Positions 1 to 6,594 of a DNA stretch of 7,617 nucleotides are shown piece by piece. The first letter of the stretch is position 1; each line of letters begins with the position of its first letter. The position numbers and the translations under genes were made by a program. The DNA is taken from contig QFOI01000163.1 in NCBI GenBank assembly GCA_003241175.1, positions 1 to 7,617 of the forward strand. Direction: 5' to 3'. The notes under the pieces were generated by a model, which was not told the DNA's origin, searched no databases, and saw only the letters and a list, made by a program, of their open reading frames with translations. The DNA comes from Pseudopedobacter saltans (GTDB taxonomy: Bacteria; Bacteroidota; Bacteroidia; Chitinophagales; Chitinophagaceae).

Positions 1-775
1 TATCAGTCGAAAGATTTCCTGAAAATTTTTTCAGTTGCAATGCTTGACCATCAAAAGTCGCATAGGTGAAATTGGTAATCCAATCACCCAAATTGACATA
101 GTGACTTTTGCCGTTTTTCAACACTAAATCAATAGGAAAATGACGGTGACCAAAAACAAAATAATCATAATATTCCGAATCCAAAACCTCATTCGAATAA
201 ATGACAAGCCATTCTTTATCATCACCTAACCAAACCGCATCATCATTGCCCGTTTTTGCTCGACTTTTCCTACTGAAATAATTGGCAATACCAATACCTA
301 GCCAAGGATGCAGTGTTCCGAAAAGGGATTGGCAGATTTTGTTTCTAAAAATTTTCTTTAAAAATTTATAACCATGATCTCCCGGCCCCAAGCCATCTCC
401 ATGTCCAATATAAAATTTCTTACCATTCCATTCATAAATCTTAGGCTTATCAAAAACAGGAATGTTGAGCTCTTTTTCAAAATAACCCCGCATCCACATA
501 TCATGATTTCCAATAAAAAAATGGATAGGAATTCCGGCATCGGTAATCTCTGCCAACATTCCTAATATACGAACAAATCCTTTGGGAACAACATCTTTAT
601 ACTCAAACCAGAAATCAAACATATCTCCTACTAAAATAATCATCGCCGCATCTTCCCTCGCTTGACGTAGAAATGCAACAATCTTTTTTTCACGGACAAG
701 ACTTTTTTCCCAATCAGGTGCGCCTAGATGAAAATCAGACAAAAAATATATTTTCTTTCCTTCTGGAATAATCAT
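1..775 (-). CDS. lpxH: UDP-2,3-diacylglucosamine diphosphatase (LpxH type), 3' end cut by window edge
   Basis: Calcineurin-like metallophosphoesterase that should hydrolyse UDP-2,3-diacylglucosamine to lipid X and UMP in lipid A synthesis, at the cytoplasmic face of the inner membrane. The minus frame reads without a stop for 258 codons from the ATG at 775 to the window edge. All blocks of the family are visible: SDFHLG (metal ligands D14, H16), GDMFDFW (D51), GNHD (N90, H91), GHGDG (H125) and FGHRH (H210, H212), matching the seven ligands known from Haemophilus LpxH. The length is about that of full LpxH proteins, so probably only a few C-terminal residues are missing. The start is supported by AGGAAA nine bases upstream. 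It follows ftsH on the same strand but behind a strong terminator, so it probably has its own promoter; I could not recognise one. LpxG or another UDP-sugar phosphoesterase is less likely given the motif set. Confidence 0.9.
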   Translation of the reverse strand, partial: MIIPEGKKIYFLSDFHLGAPDWEKSLVREKKIVAFLRQAREDAAMIILVGDMFDFWFEYKDVVPKGFVRILGMLAEITDAGIPIHFFIGNHDMWMRGYFEKELNIPVFDKPKIYEWNGKKFYIGHGDGLGPGDHGYKFLKKIFRNKICQSLFGTLHPWLGIGIANYFSRKSRAKTGNDDAVWLGDDKEWLVIYSNEVLDSEYYDYFVFGHRHFPIDLVLKNGKSHYVNLGDWITNFTYATFDGQALQLKKFSGNLSTD

Positions 776-807
776 GAATACAAGTTTCCTTTTTGACTAT
801 TAATCAA

Positions 808-840
808 AACAGGTACTGAAATCGGATTCCAATACCTGTT
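808..840 (-). terminator. Intrinsic terminator of the rsfS-ftsH unit
   Basis: In the minus-strand RNA, AACAGGUA...UACCUGUU forms the base of a stem that continues to 15 pairs, closed by a CCG loop. Two of the inner pairs are G-U wobbles that become mismatches in the plus-strand RNA, so the hairpin favours the minus direction. The 3' arm ends in UU and is followed by UUGAUU. It lies 22 bases past the ftsH stop and 32 bases before the lpxH start, so it should separate the two genes' transcription. Confidence 0.75.
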
Positions 841-862
841 ACTAATATTTAAACTATTCGTC

Positions 863-2935
863 TTACGCTTCTACGTTAGCTAGAGGATCTATACCCGGAT
901 CGAATGGAGGAACCCCCTCACTCAATCCACCTTCTTGAGAATGTTTGTCGTCCTCTACTACTTCGATCTCTGCAGTTTTCTTTTCTTCAAAAGGTCTTTT
1001 TCCGATCAAAGCTTCAACATCAGACTTGAATAGAACTTCTTTTACCAATAACTCTTTGGCTAACTTTTCGACATCTTCCTTATGCTCTGTCAGCAATGCC
1101 AAGGTTCTGTTGTAAGCATCGGAGATAATTGTTCTTACCTCTTCGTCTATCAATTTTCCGGTTTCTTCGCTATATGGCTTGGTAAACTGGCCATCACTTT
1201 GCGGATCATAGAAATTGACATTACCCACTTTTTCGTTCATACCATACACGGTAACCATGGAGTAAGCCTTTTTGGTAATTCGTTCCAGGTCATTGGAAGC
1301 TCCCGTCGAAATTTTTCCAAAGAAAATCTGTTCCGCCGCACGACCACCCAACGTCATACACATCTGGTCCAACAATTGGTCCGTATTGTACAAATACTGC
1401 TCTTTAGGCGTGTATTGAGCATATCCCAATGCAGCGCTTCCGCGAGGAACGATTGTCACCTTAAGTAAAGGATATGCATTTTCCAAAAACCATCCACAGA
1501 TTGCATGTCCCGCTTCATGGTAAGCTATGATCTTTTTCTCATCCTGAGATATGATTTTGTTTTTCTTTTCCAAACCACCAATTACACGGTCGATCGCATC
1601 TTGAAAGTCTTGCATATCAACACCTGTCTTGTTGCCACGAGCCGCGATAAGTGCCGCTTCATTACAAACATTGGCGATATCAGCACCTGCAAAACCAGGA
1701 GTCTGTTCGGCAAGTTTGTAAATATCCAATTCCTGAGAAACCTTGATTGGTTTCAAGTGGACTTTGAAAATATCTTCTCTTCCTTTCAAATCAGGAATAT
1801 CAATCTCAATTTGTCTATCAAAACGTCCTGGACGTAGCAACGCAGCATCCAATACATCTGGACGGTTGGTAGCAGCTAGGATGATGATGCCGCTATCGCC
1901 TCCAAAACCATCCATCTCAACCAACAATTGGTTCAATGTATTTTCACGTTCATCGTTGCTCATCATCGCATTACGACCACGTGCACGACCAATCGCATCG
2001 ATTTCATCTATGAAAATAACGCAAGGTGCTTTTTCACGTGCTTGTTTGAACAAATCTCTAACACGACTTGCTCCAACCCCGACAAACATTTCTACGAAAT
2101 CAGAACCGCTCATGCTGAAAAAAGGAACTTGTGCTTCTCCAGCCATCGCTTTCGCCAATAAGGTTTTACCTGTTCCAGGGGATCCGACCAATAGAGCACC
2201 TTTTGGTATTTTACCTCCAAGAGCGGTGTACTTCTTCGGATTTTTGAGGAAATCAACAATTTCCATCACTTCCACTTTTGCTTCATCAAGACCAGCTACA
2301 TCCTTGAAAGTTATATTGACTTTTGTCCCTTTTTCAAATAATTGGGCTTTGGATTTTCCAATACTAAAAATACCTCCACCAGGACCACCAGAACCTCCAC
2401 CGCTTACTTTTCGCATCAAAATGTACCACAACAATCCAAAAAGAGCCACCATGATAATGGTGCTAACAAAAGGATTGTTCATCCAAGAAGAATCACTTTC
2501 TACTTTCTCTGGAATTTCCGGGATGTTTTTCTGTTTGTACAAATCCTGCAAATCATTTCTAAAACTTGTCCAGTCCGTCACCTGAAATGTAAACAAAGGC
2601 GCATCTGTGCTTCTGATATTTCTTAACCTAGGATTGTTCTGAAAAACAGGTTTCTTAAGACTATCATTTTTGATATATACCTGTACTTCTTTCTTATCGC
2701 TAAGTTCTCTGATTTCTTTGACGTCTCCAGCGGCTACATAATCTTTAAATTCCTGTACAGAAATTGTGGACATGTCTGGCTGCTTTGTGGCAAACAAACT
2801 GTAAGCAATAATCACAATTCCGATCAATACATATATCCAATAGATATTGAGTTTAGGCGATTTGTTGTTGGGCTTGTTATCTGATCCATTGTTTCCTCGA
2901 AAATTAGGAATCAGTTTTTTATCATCTTGTGCCAT
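863..2935 (-). CDS. ftsH: ATP-dependent zinc metalloprotease FtsH
   Basis: Membrane-anchored hexameric AAA+ protease that extracts and degrades misfolded membrane proteins and selected cytosolic regulators. The 690-residue protein is complete. Domains in order: short Asn/Lys-rich cytoplasmic N-terminus (1-30), TM1 (about 31-49), periplasmic domain (50-154), TM2 (about 155-174), a Gly-rich linker (179-188), the AAA+ module, the M41 peptidase domain, and an acidic C-terminal tail (from about 650). Seen directly: Walker A GSPGTGKT (251-258), pore loop F284-V285-G286, Walker B VIFIDEID (306-313), second region of homology with arginine fingers R368 and R371, zinc motif HEAGH (473-477, catalytic E474) and third zinc ligand D549. 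Walker A has Ser where Pro is commonest, a position that tolerates change. No clear Shine-Dalgarno sequence precedes the ATG, which is usual in Bacteroidota. It lies 93 bases after rsfS with no terminator between them, so co-transcription is likely. Confidence 0.98.
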   Translation of the reverse strand: MAQDDKKLIPNFRGNNGSDNKPNNKSPKLNIYWIYVLIGIVIIAYSLFATKQPDMSTISVQEFKDYVAAGDVKEIRELSDKKEVQVYIKNDSLKKPVFQNNPRLRNIRSTDAPLFTFQVTDWTSFRNDLQDLYKQKNIPEIPEKVESDSSWMNNPFVSTIIMVALFGLLWYILMRKVSGGGSGGPGGGIFSIGKSKAQLFEKGTKVNITFKDVAGLDEAKVEVMEIVDFLKNPKKYTALGGKIPKGALLVGSPGTGKTLLAKAMAGEAQVPFFSMSGSDFVEMFVGVGASRVRDLFKQAREKAPCVIFIDEIDAIGRARGRNAMMSNDERENTLNQLLVEMDGFGGDSGIIILAATNRPDVLDAALLRPGRFDRQIEIDIPDLKGREDIFKVHLKPIKVSQELDIYKLAEQTPGFAGADIANVCNEAALIAARGNKTGVDMQDFQDAIDRVIGGLEKKNKIISQDEKKIIAYHEAGHAICGWFLENAYPLLKVTIVPRGSAALGYAQYTPKEQYLYNTDQLLDQMCMTLGGRAAEQIFFGKISTGASNDLERITKKAYSMVTVYGMNEKVGNVNFYDPQSDGQFTKPYSEETGKLIDEEVRTIISDAYNRTLALLTEHKEDVEKLAKELLVKEVLFKSDVEALIGKRPFEEKKTAEIEVVEDDKHSQEGGLSEGVPPFDPGIDPLANVEA

Positions 2936-2943
2936 ACAGTTTT

Positions 2944-3001
2944 TTATGTATCTTCTAAATACTTCTTTAAGTGATTAAACGACATTTCTCCGATGAATGT
3001 C
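2944..3001 (-). promoter_or_regulatory. Possible ftsH leader: small hairpin and 13-codon ORF
   Basis: The rsfS-ftsH gap holds an inverted repeat on the minus strand, GACATT (3001-2996) and AATGTC (2986-2981), around a 9-nt loop that contains GGAG. The 3' arm contains an ATG (2985) opening a 13-codon frame, MSFNHLKKYLEDT, whose TAA at 2946-2944 lies 8 bases before the ftsH ATG. GGAG is only two bases from this ATG, closer than usual. It could be a translated leader coupled to ftsH, a remnant, or chance. Evidence is limited to the pattern itself. Confidence 0.22.
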
Positions 3002-3028
3002 TTTTTTCTTTTATCAAAAAACGAGCCT

Positions 3029-3439
3029 TTACAAAATATCTGCAACTCCGTCACTCCACATTTCTTCCAGTCTGTAGTATTTCCTTATTTCTGGTTGCAT
3101 GATGTGAATGACTATATTGACGTAATCAATGATTACCCATTCTAGATTTTCCAATCCTTCATGGTGGTAAGGGCTTTCATCGCATTCTTTTTGAACCTCT
3201 GTTTCTATGTTTTGAAATATTGCTCTAATCTGAGGAGCGCTAACGGCCTCGCATACAATGAAAAAATCCGCAGATGCAGCATCAATCTTCCGAAGATCAA
3301 GCGATATCACGTTTTCTCCTTTTTTATCCTCTATTGCCTTCAAAATTGTCTTGTACAATTTTGAGCTTTTTGTTAGTTTCTTGGCAGCTGAGGTTTTTGC
3401 CACCTTTTCTTTTTCACTTTTAACCAATGCTGTTGCCAA
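3029..3439 (-). CDS. rsfS: Ribosomal silencing factor RsfS (Iojap/DUF143 family), non-ATG start
   Basis: RsfS binds ribosomal protein uL14 on the free 50S subunit and blocks joining to 30S, lowering translation when nutrients are short. From the first possible start the protein has 136 residues: a Lys-rich leader (1-27), then the Iojap domain, with ADFFIVCEA (57-65), YHHEG (91-95), WVIIDYVNIVIHIMQPE (101-117) and the C-terminal YYRLEEMWSD (121-130). These match the family core, including the DY...H segment that contacts uL14. The start is unsettled: the first in-frame ATG encodes M114, inside the domain, and the upstream frame stops at 3485-3487 without an ATG. Candidate starts are TTG at 3439, TTG at 3427, GTG at 3403 and TTG at 3358; the earliest is given here. 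It is divergent from birA and 93 bases upstream of ftsH. Family assignment is firm; the exact N-terminus is not. Confidence 0.92.
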   Translation of the reverse strand: MATALVKSEKEKVAKTSAAKKLTKSSKLYKTILKAIEDKKGENVISLDLRKIDAASADFFIVCEAVSAPQIRAIFQNIETEVQKECDESPYHHEGLENLEWVIIDYVNIVIHIMQPEIRKYYRLEEMWSDGVADIL

Positions 3440-3507
3440 TAAATATGATAATTTATACTGTTTAAAAAATAATTCCCTTCCATCCTACTAAGGAGCAAAC
3501 CTCCAAT
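3440..3507. promoter_or_regulatory. Divergent intergenic region between rsfS and birA
   Basis: This very AT-rich 68-base stretch must hold the promoters of both the rsfS-ftsH and the birA-hydrolase units, since nothing else separates them. No exact Bacteroidota -7 motif (TAnnTTTG) is present. The nearest on the minus strand is TATTTTTT, one base off. On the birA side AAGGAG lies at 3490-3495, twelve bases before the ATG, and its GGAG could pair with CTCC at 3501-3504 to make a 4-bp hairpin. The role of the region is inferred from gene orientation. Confidence 0.5.
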
Positions 3508-4314
3508 ATGCCTATATTCGCTTCAAAAATAGTGATTCTTTTGCCTACATCCCATACAATTGGACAATCTTTTATAGAACTTAGAGAAGCAGACAGTACC
3601 AACAACTATGCCATGGCTGCTGCTAAGGACAACGACGCCTTCCATGGCTTAGCTTGGTATACCAATAATCAGACCTCTGGACGCGGTCAGCGTGGACATT
3701 CTTGGTCTAGTAAACCAGGCGAAAACCTTGCACTTTCCGTACTTTTGGATACTTCCGCGTTTTCTCTTACACAACAATTCTCTATTATTGTTCTTGCTGC
3801 GTTATCTGTGTATGATTTGTTACGACCATTTGGTAAGGAAAACCTAAAAATTAAATGGCCCAACGATATTTATTTCAATGACAAAAAGGCAGTAGGTATT
3901 TTAACGGAAAGTGTCATCAAAGGTCAAATATGGCAGTGGACAGTGGTGGGTATTGGGATTAATGTCAACCAATCATCCTTTGACGACTTTGTTTTATCCA
4001 AAAAAGCAACATCATTGTTTCAAGAGACAGGCGTCAAAATGGATACAAGGGAGTTAGCACAATTGCTCTGTGAAAAACTGGAATATCGTTGGCAACAAAT
4101 GTTACAGTACGGCTCGGAGGCCCAATTATTGGAATACAATCATTATCTTTTCCAAAAAGGGAAAATCGTTTCCTACAAGAGAAAAACCGGAAACATATTG
4201 GAGTGCGAAATCGACCATGTAGATGCGGCCGGTAGACTTCACGTATTGGAAGGGGAAAACGAAGAATCCTTTAGCTTTGGAGAAGTAGAACTTATCTCAT
4301 CTCAAAAAAAATAA
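3508..4314 (+). CDS. birA: Biotin--[acetyl-CoA carboxylase] ligase, monofunctional
   Basis: Activates biotin to biotinyl-AMP and transfers it to the lysine of biotin carboxyl carrier proteins, chiefly that of acetyl-CoA carboxylase, in the cytoplasm. The 268-residue protein is complete. Visible family motifs: DSTNN (29-33), the biotinyl-AMP loop GRGQRG (58-63), KWPND (116-120), KKAVGILTE (126-134, with K127 aligning with catalytic K183 of E. coli BirA) and VGIGINVN (147-154), followed by a C-terminal SH3-like domain from about residue 215. There is no N-terminal winged-helix domain, so this is a group I ligase that cannot act as the biotin-operon repressor. The ATG at 3508 is the first in frame and follows AAGGAG at 12 bases. 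The hydrolase gene begins four bases after its stop, so the two are probably co-transcribed. Confidence 0.96.
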   Translation: MPIFASKIVILLPTSHTIGQSFIELREADSTNNYAMAAAKDNDAFHGLAWYTNNQTSGRGQRGHSWSSKPGENLALSVLLDTSAFSLTQQFSIIVLAALSVYDLLRPFGKENLKIKWPNDIYFNDKKAVGILTESVIKGQIWQWTVVGIGINVNQSSFDDFVLSKKATSLFQETGVKMDTRELAQLLCEKLEYRWQQMLQYGSEAQLLEYNHYLFQKGKIVSYKRKTGNILECEIDHVDAAGRLHVLEGENEESFSFGEVELISSQKK

Positions 4315-4318
4315 TGCC

Positions 4319-4957
4319 ATGCTAAAATTATTTTCTTTCACATTCGGACCTTTTCAGGAGAACACTTATGTTTTGGCAAACGAAAACAAGGAAGCAATCA
4401 TTATAGACCCCGGAATGTATTTCGAAGAGGAAAAAACAAAATTGAAATCCTTTTTGGAAAAGGAAGGATTAACGCCAGTACAATTGATTTTGACGCATGC
4501 ACATATCGATCATGTTTTTGGTTTACAATGGGTATTTGACCAATACAAACTTGAACCTTTCATGCATCCTAATGAACAAATTATTTTGGATAATGCAGAA
4601 AATACTGCCGTCAAATATGGTTTAGAGCTAGATGCCTACAAGGGTAAAACGCATTACTTAACGGAAGAGGATCCTCTCCATTTGGGAGAGGATAAACTTG
4701 ATATACTTTTTGTTCCGGGGCATAGTCCAGGTAGTATTGTTTTTTATACCCCAACTCAAAACTTTCTTATTGCAGGAGACACGCTATTCCAACAAAGTAT
4801 TGGCCGTACGGACTTACCATTTGGAAACCACGAGCATCTAGTCAGTAATATTAAGGAGAAGCTTTTTGCACTTCCTAACAATACGCAAGTATTTCCTGGA
4901 CATGGAGGGCACACAACTATTGGACAAGAAAAAGAAAGTAACCCTTTCTTAAGATAG
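4319..4957 (+). CDS. Metallo-beta-lactamase-fold hydrolase, glyoxalase II-like
   Basis: A 212-residue cytoplasmic MBL-fold protein. The full binuclear metal site is present: HAHIDH (H60, H62, D64, H65), H135 in PGHSPGS, D154 in AGDTLF and H195 in FPGHGG. GRTDLPFG (162-169) and the short length are typical of the YcbL/GloB2-like group, which hydrolyses thioesters such as S-lactoylglutathione in some bacteria. It lacks the C-terminal substrate domain of classical glyoxalase II, and Bacteroidota often lack glutathione, so the real substrate is open. It lies four bases after birA and is presumably translated from the same mRNA; no functional link to biotin is evident. Its last nine bases overlap the end of the convergent epimerase gene. 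Fold and metal site are certain, substrate is not. Confidence 0.93.
   Translation: MLKLFSFTFGPFQENTYVLANENKEAIIIDPGMYFEEEKTKLKSFLEKEGLTPVQLILTHAHIDHVFGLQWVFDQYKLEPFMHPNEQIILDNAENTAVKYGLELDAYKGKTHYLTEEDPLHLGEDKLDILFVPGHSPGSIVFYTPTQNFLIAGDTLFQQSIGRTDLPFGNHEHLVSNIKEKLFALPNNTQVFPGHGGHTTIGQEKESNPFLR
4932..4950 (-). terminator. Weak candidate terminator for the epimerase gene
   Basis: AAGAAAG and CTTTCTT form a 7-bp stem with a 5-base loop, followed on the minus strand by TTTCTTG. It lies inside the last codons of the plus-strand hydrolase gene, and its edge contains the stop codon of the epimerase gene. With only two G-C pairs the stem is weak. Nothing stronger separates the two converging genes. 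Confidence 0.3.
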
Positions 4958-5899
4958 TTTCTGCAAGTGGTACGATGTTACAAAATGTTTTGTTTCATTG
5001 GGTTCTAGTTGTAGTAAACCTATCTTGTTATTGAAAGAATCTGGAAGACTTGTCAGATTTTCCACTGCAATACTATTACGTGTTGGTGGAATATAGATTT
5101 GCAAAATAGGATATCCTTCCTTTGGATAAACAGACAGTTTTAATTTTTTGGATTTGCTTTCTAGTTCTAATGCTGGACTATCAAGTGCATCAATAGTAAA
5201 ACTATTATCCAATTCGGTTGAATTTATAGTTTTAAATTCAGCGAATTCATCATAGTCTTTGAACTCACCAGTTGGCAAAAGAGACGAATTGAATATCGCC
5301 ATTTGTTTACTTCTAAATTTCAATAAAGTATTATCGATACGATCATCCAAACGGAAATAAGGATGCCATCCGTCATTCAAAGGCATTGTTTCATTTCCTT
5401 CATTGGTAATGATAGTCTCAATATCAACTATATCATTGGATTTTAGAATGTAGATAATTTTTATAGTATAGAGAAAAGGGAAACCATATTGATCCGCTTT
5501 TACATTTCTCACCAATGTAATACTTGCACGATCATCCGTCACTTCTTGATGATCTAGTTCGAATAATTCATCATACACCAAACCATGAATGGCCGACTTT
5601 CCGTCAAAATGTTTTCCTGTATGATATTGCTTTCCGTTAAAAGAGAAAGTCCCTTCCGTCAGTCGGCAAACGAATGGACTGAGTTTAGCACCCTGGAAAC
5701 GCTCTGTTATAATAGTCTTCAACTCATTTGGATCTTTATAAGCATCAATACAGTTAAAAACCGAGTTTCCCGATTTTATGGCATATTCATTTAAAACAGC
5801 ACCCAATGCAAAAACCTCTACATAAGTACCATTGGATTCATTTTCCAGTCTGAGCTTTAGGTTGTCTTTTTCACCTATTGAGTTTATTTTAAATGACAT
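4949..5899 (-). CDS. Aldose 1-epimerase (mutarotase) family protein
   Basis: Expected to interconvert the alpha and beta anomers of an aldose such as galactose or glucose in the cytoplasm; no signal peptide is present. The 316-residue protein is complete and carries the catalytic signatures of the GalM fold: AIHGL with H105, DGWHPYF with H179 as probable general acid, LDNSF with D231 as a substrate-binding acid, and IAVENLT with E280 as probable general base, followed by PDSFNN and LLQLEP. These were placed by comparison with known GalM motifs. The sugar cannot be told: no gal genes flank it, and some relatives act on other sugars or sugar phosphates. It lies 35 bases after the 2H phosphoesterase gene on the same strand, so co-transcription is likely. 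Its 3' end overlaps the convergent hydrolase gene by 9 bases. Confidence 0.88.
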   Translation of the reverse strand: MSFKINSIGEKDNLKLRLENESNGTYVEVFALGAVLNEYAIKSGNSVFNCIDAYKDPNELKTIITERFQGAKLSPFVCRLTEGTFSFNGKQYHTGKHFDGKSAIHGLVYDELFELDHQEVTDDRASITLVRNVKADQYGFPFLYTIKIIYILKSNDIVDIETIITNEGNETMPLNDGWHPYFRLDDRIDNTLLKFRSKQMAIFNSSLLPTGEFKDYDEFAEFKTINSTELDNSFTIDALDSPALELESKSKKLKLSVYPKEGYPILQIYIPPTRNSIAVENLTSLPDSFNNKIGLLQLEPNETKHFVTSYHLQKLS

Positions 5900-5934
5900 A
5901 GTTTCTAATATTGTTGGTAAATATAGCTATTCCA

Positions 5935-6513
5935 TCAAAATAAAGAAACCTGCTTAACCTCATTTTTCATTCCAGATAATGAAAAATTATCGACAATATC
6001 AAAACGCAAACGATTGCCTGTTTTTTTTAATAATGTAATTGCGGACACTTCAAATCGAGCGGAGAAAGGAACATGTTGCCATTGCCTCCACCCATTTTCG
6101 TATTGCCAATGTTCCAATCCTCTAGCTAAGGTGAGATGAGGGCGATCCGTAACAAAATAAATGGAGGATTTAGAGTGTTCCTTTAGAATGCGAGCCTCGG
6201 TCTTTATATTTTTTACGATATCTATTATTGGCGATGGATTTTTGATTTTTACATAAATGGTATGTGTCGGAAATACATCAAAACCCTCCATTTCGATTAA
6301 AAAAGGGAAGAACGTACTTATTTTCCTATGCAAATAATTCCTTATGATACTTTCATTCTCTGTAGTATTTATAAACCTTACCAAACTTATATGAGGCAAG
6401 GAATGCAATATTGAAGGACAGTTGTATAATTCAGAAAATCGTTTCTTCTCAGACATTACTTTCTCACACGTATTTTCGTCTGGTCGAACGATTAGAAAAT
6501 AATCTGCTTTCAT
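5935..6513 (-). CDS. 2H phosphoesterase superfamily / 2'-5' RNA ligase-like protein
   Basis: With the ATG at 6513 the protein has 192 residues (MKADYFLIVRP...). Two repeated motifs define the 2H superfamily: PHISL (H41, S43) and PHLTL (H126, T128), about 85 residues apart, as expected for a two-lobed LigT-like fold. Members act on 2',3'-cyclic or 2'-5' phosphodiester bonds in RNA or small nucleotides; the substrate of this one is unknown. A longer reading to a TTG at 6579 would begin inside the loop of a terminator hairpin and adds 22 residues unlike the family start, so I reject it. A -7-type promoter motif lies just upstream of the chosen ATG. The gene probably forms a pair with the epimerase gene downstream, though no shared pathway is obvious. 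It has no membrane segment or signal peptide. Confidence 0.78.
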   Translation of the reverse strand: MKADYFLIVRPDENTCEKVMSEKKRFSELYNCPSILHSLPHISLVRFINTTENESIIRNYLHRKISTFFPFLIEMEGFDVFPTHTIYVKIKNPSPIIDIVKNIKTEARILKEHSKSSIYFVTDRPHLTLARGLEHWQYENGWRQWQHVPFSARFEVSAITLLKKTGNRLRFDIVDNFSLSGMKNEVKQVSLF

Positions 6514-6527
6514 ATAAAATATTTCTT

Positions 6528-6535
6528 CAAAAATA
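6528..6535 (-). promoter_or_regulatory. Candidate Bacteroidota -7 element for the 2H phosphoesterase gene
   Basis: TATTTTTG on the minus strand matches TAnnTTTG exactly and ends 14 bases before the ATG at 6513. It sits just downstream of the cbpM terminator, where a new promoter is expected. No clear -33 TTTG is visible at the usual distance, and the region is AT-rich, so a chance match is possible. Confidence 0.35.
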
Positions 6536-6556
6536 CTAAATATTTTAGCATTATAA

Positions 6557-6594
6557 ATTAAATAAAAGCCCCTTGTCAAGGGCTTTTATTTAAT
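6557..6594 (-). terminator. Intrinsic terminator of the cbpA-cbpM unit
   Basis: A perfect 15-bp stem (6557-6571 with 6580-6594) has a GCCC/GGGC core next to an 8-base loop. On the minus strand the core is followed by a U-rich arm (CUUUUAUUUAAU). The stem includes the cbpM stop codon at 6590-6592. Because it is symmetrical and flanked by A and T runs it could work in both directions, but only the minus strand has genes leading into it. Confidence 0.8.

Noticed and set aside
358..540. A 60-codon minus frame and a 63-codon plus frame in the lpxH region
   Set aside because: Both are out of frame with lpxH, which is open across all of 1-775 and carries every metal-ligand motif.
1743..2585. A 280-codon open frame on the plus strand
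   Set aside because: It lies wholly antisense to the catalytic core of ftsH, whose protein motifs are continuous. Its translation is Ser/Pro-rich and low in complexity, as expected for a mirror frame.
2981..3007. Hairpin plus T6 on the plus strand, resembling a terminator
   Set aside because: No plus-strand gene leads into it and the stem has only 6 bp. It is more likely chance, or part of the ftsH leader on the other strand.
3433..3459. TTGCCA and TATACT upstream of birA as a sigma70-like promoter
   Set aside because: The spacing is only 15 bases, and this consensus is not the one used by the main Bacteroidota sigma factor.
6514..6579. N-terminal extension of the 2H phosphoesterase to a TTG
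   Set aside because: The TTG lies in the terminator loop, the extension covers the candidate promoter, and the family start fits the ATG at 6513.
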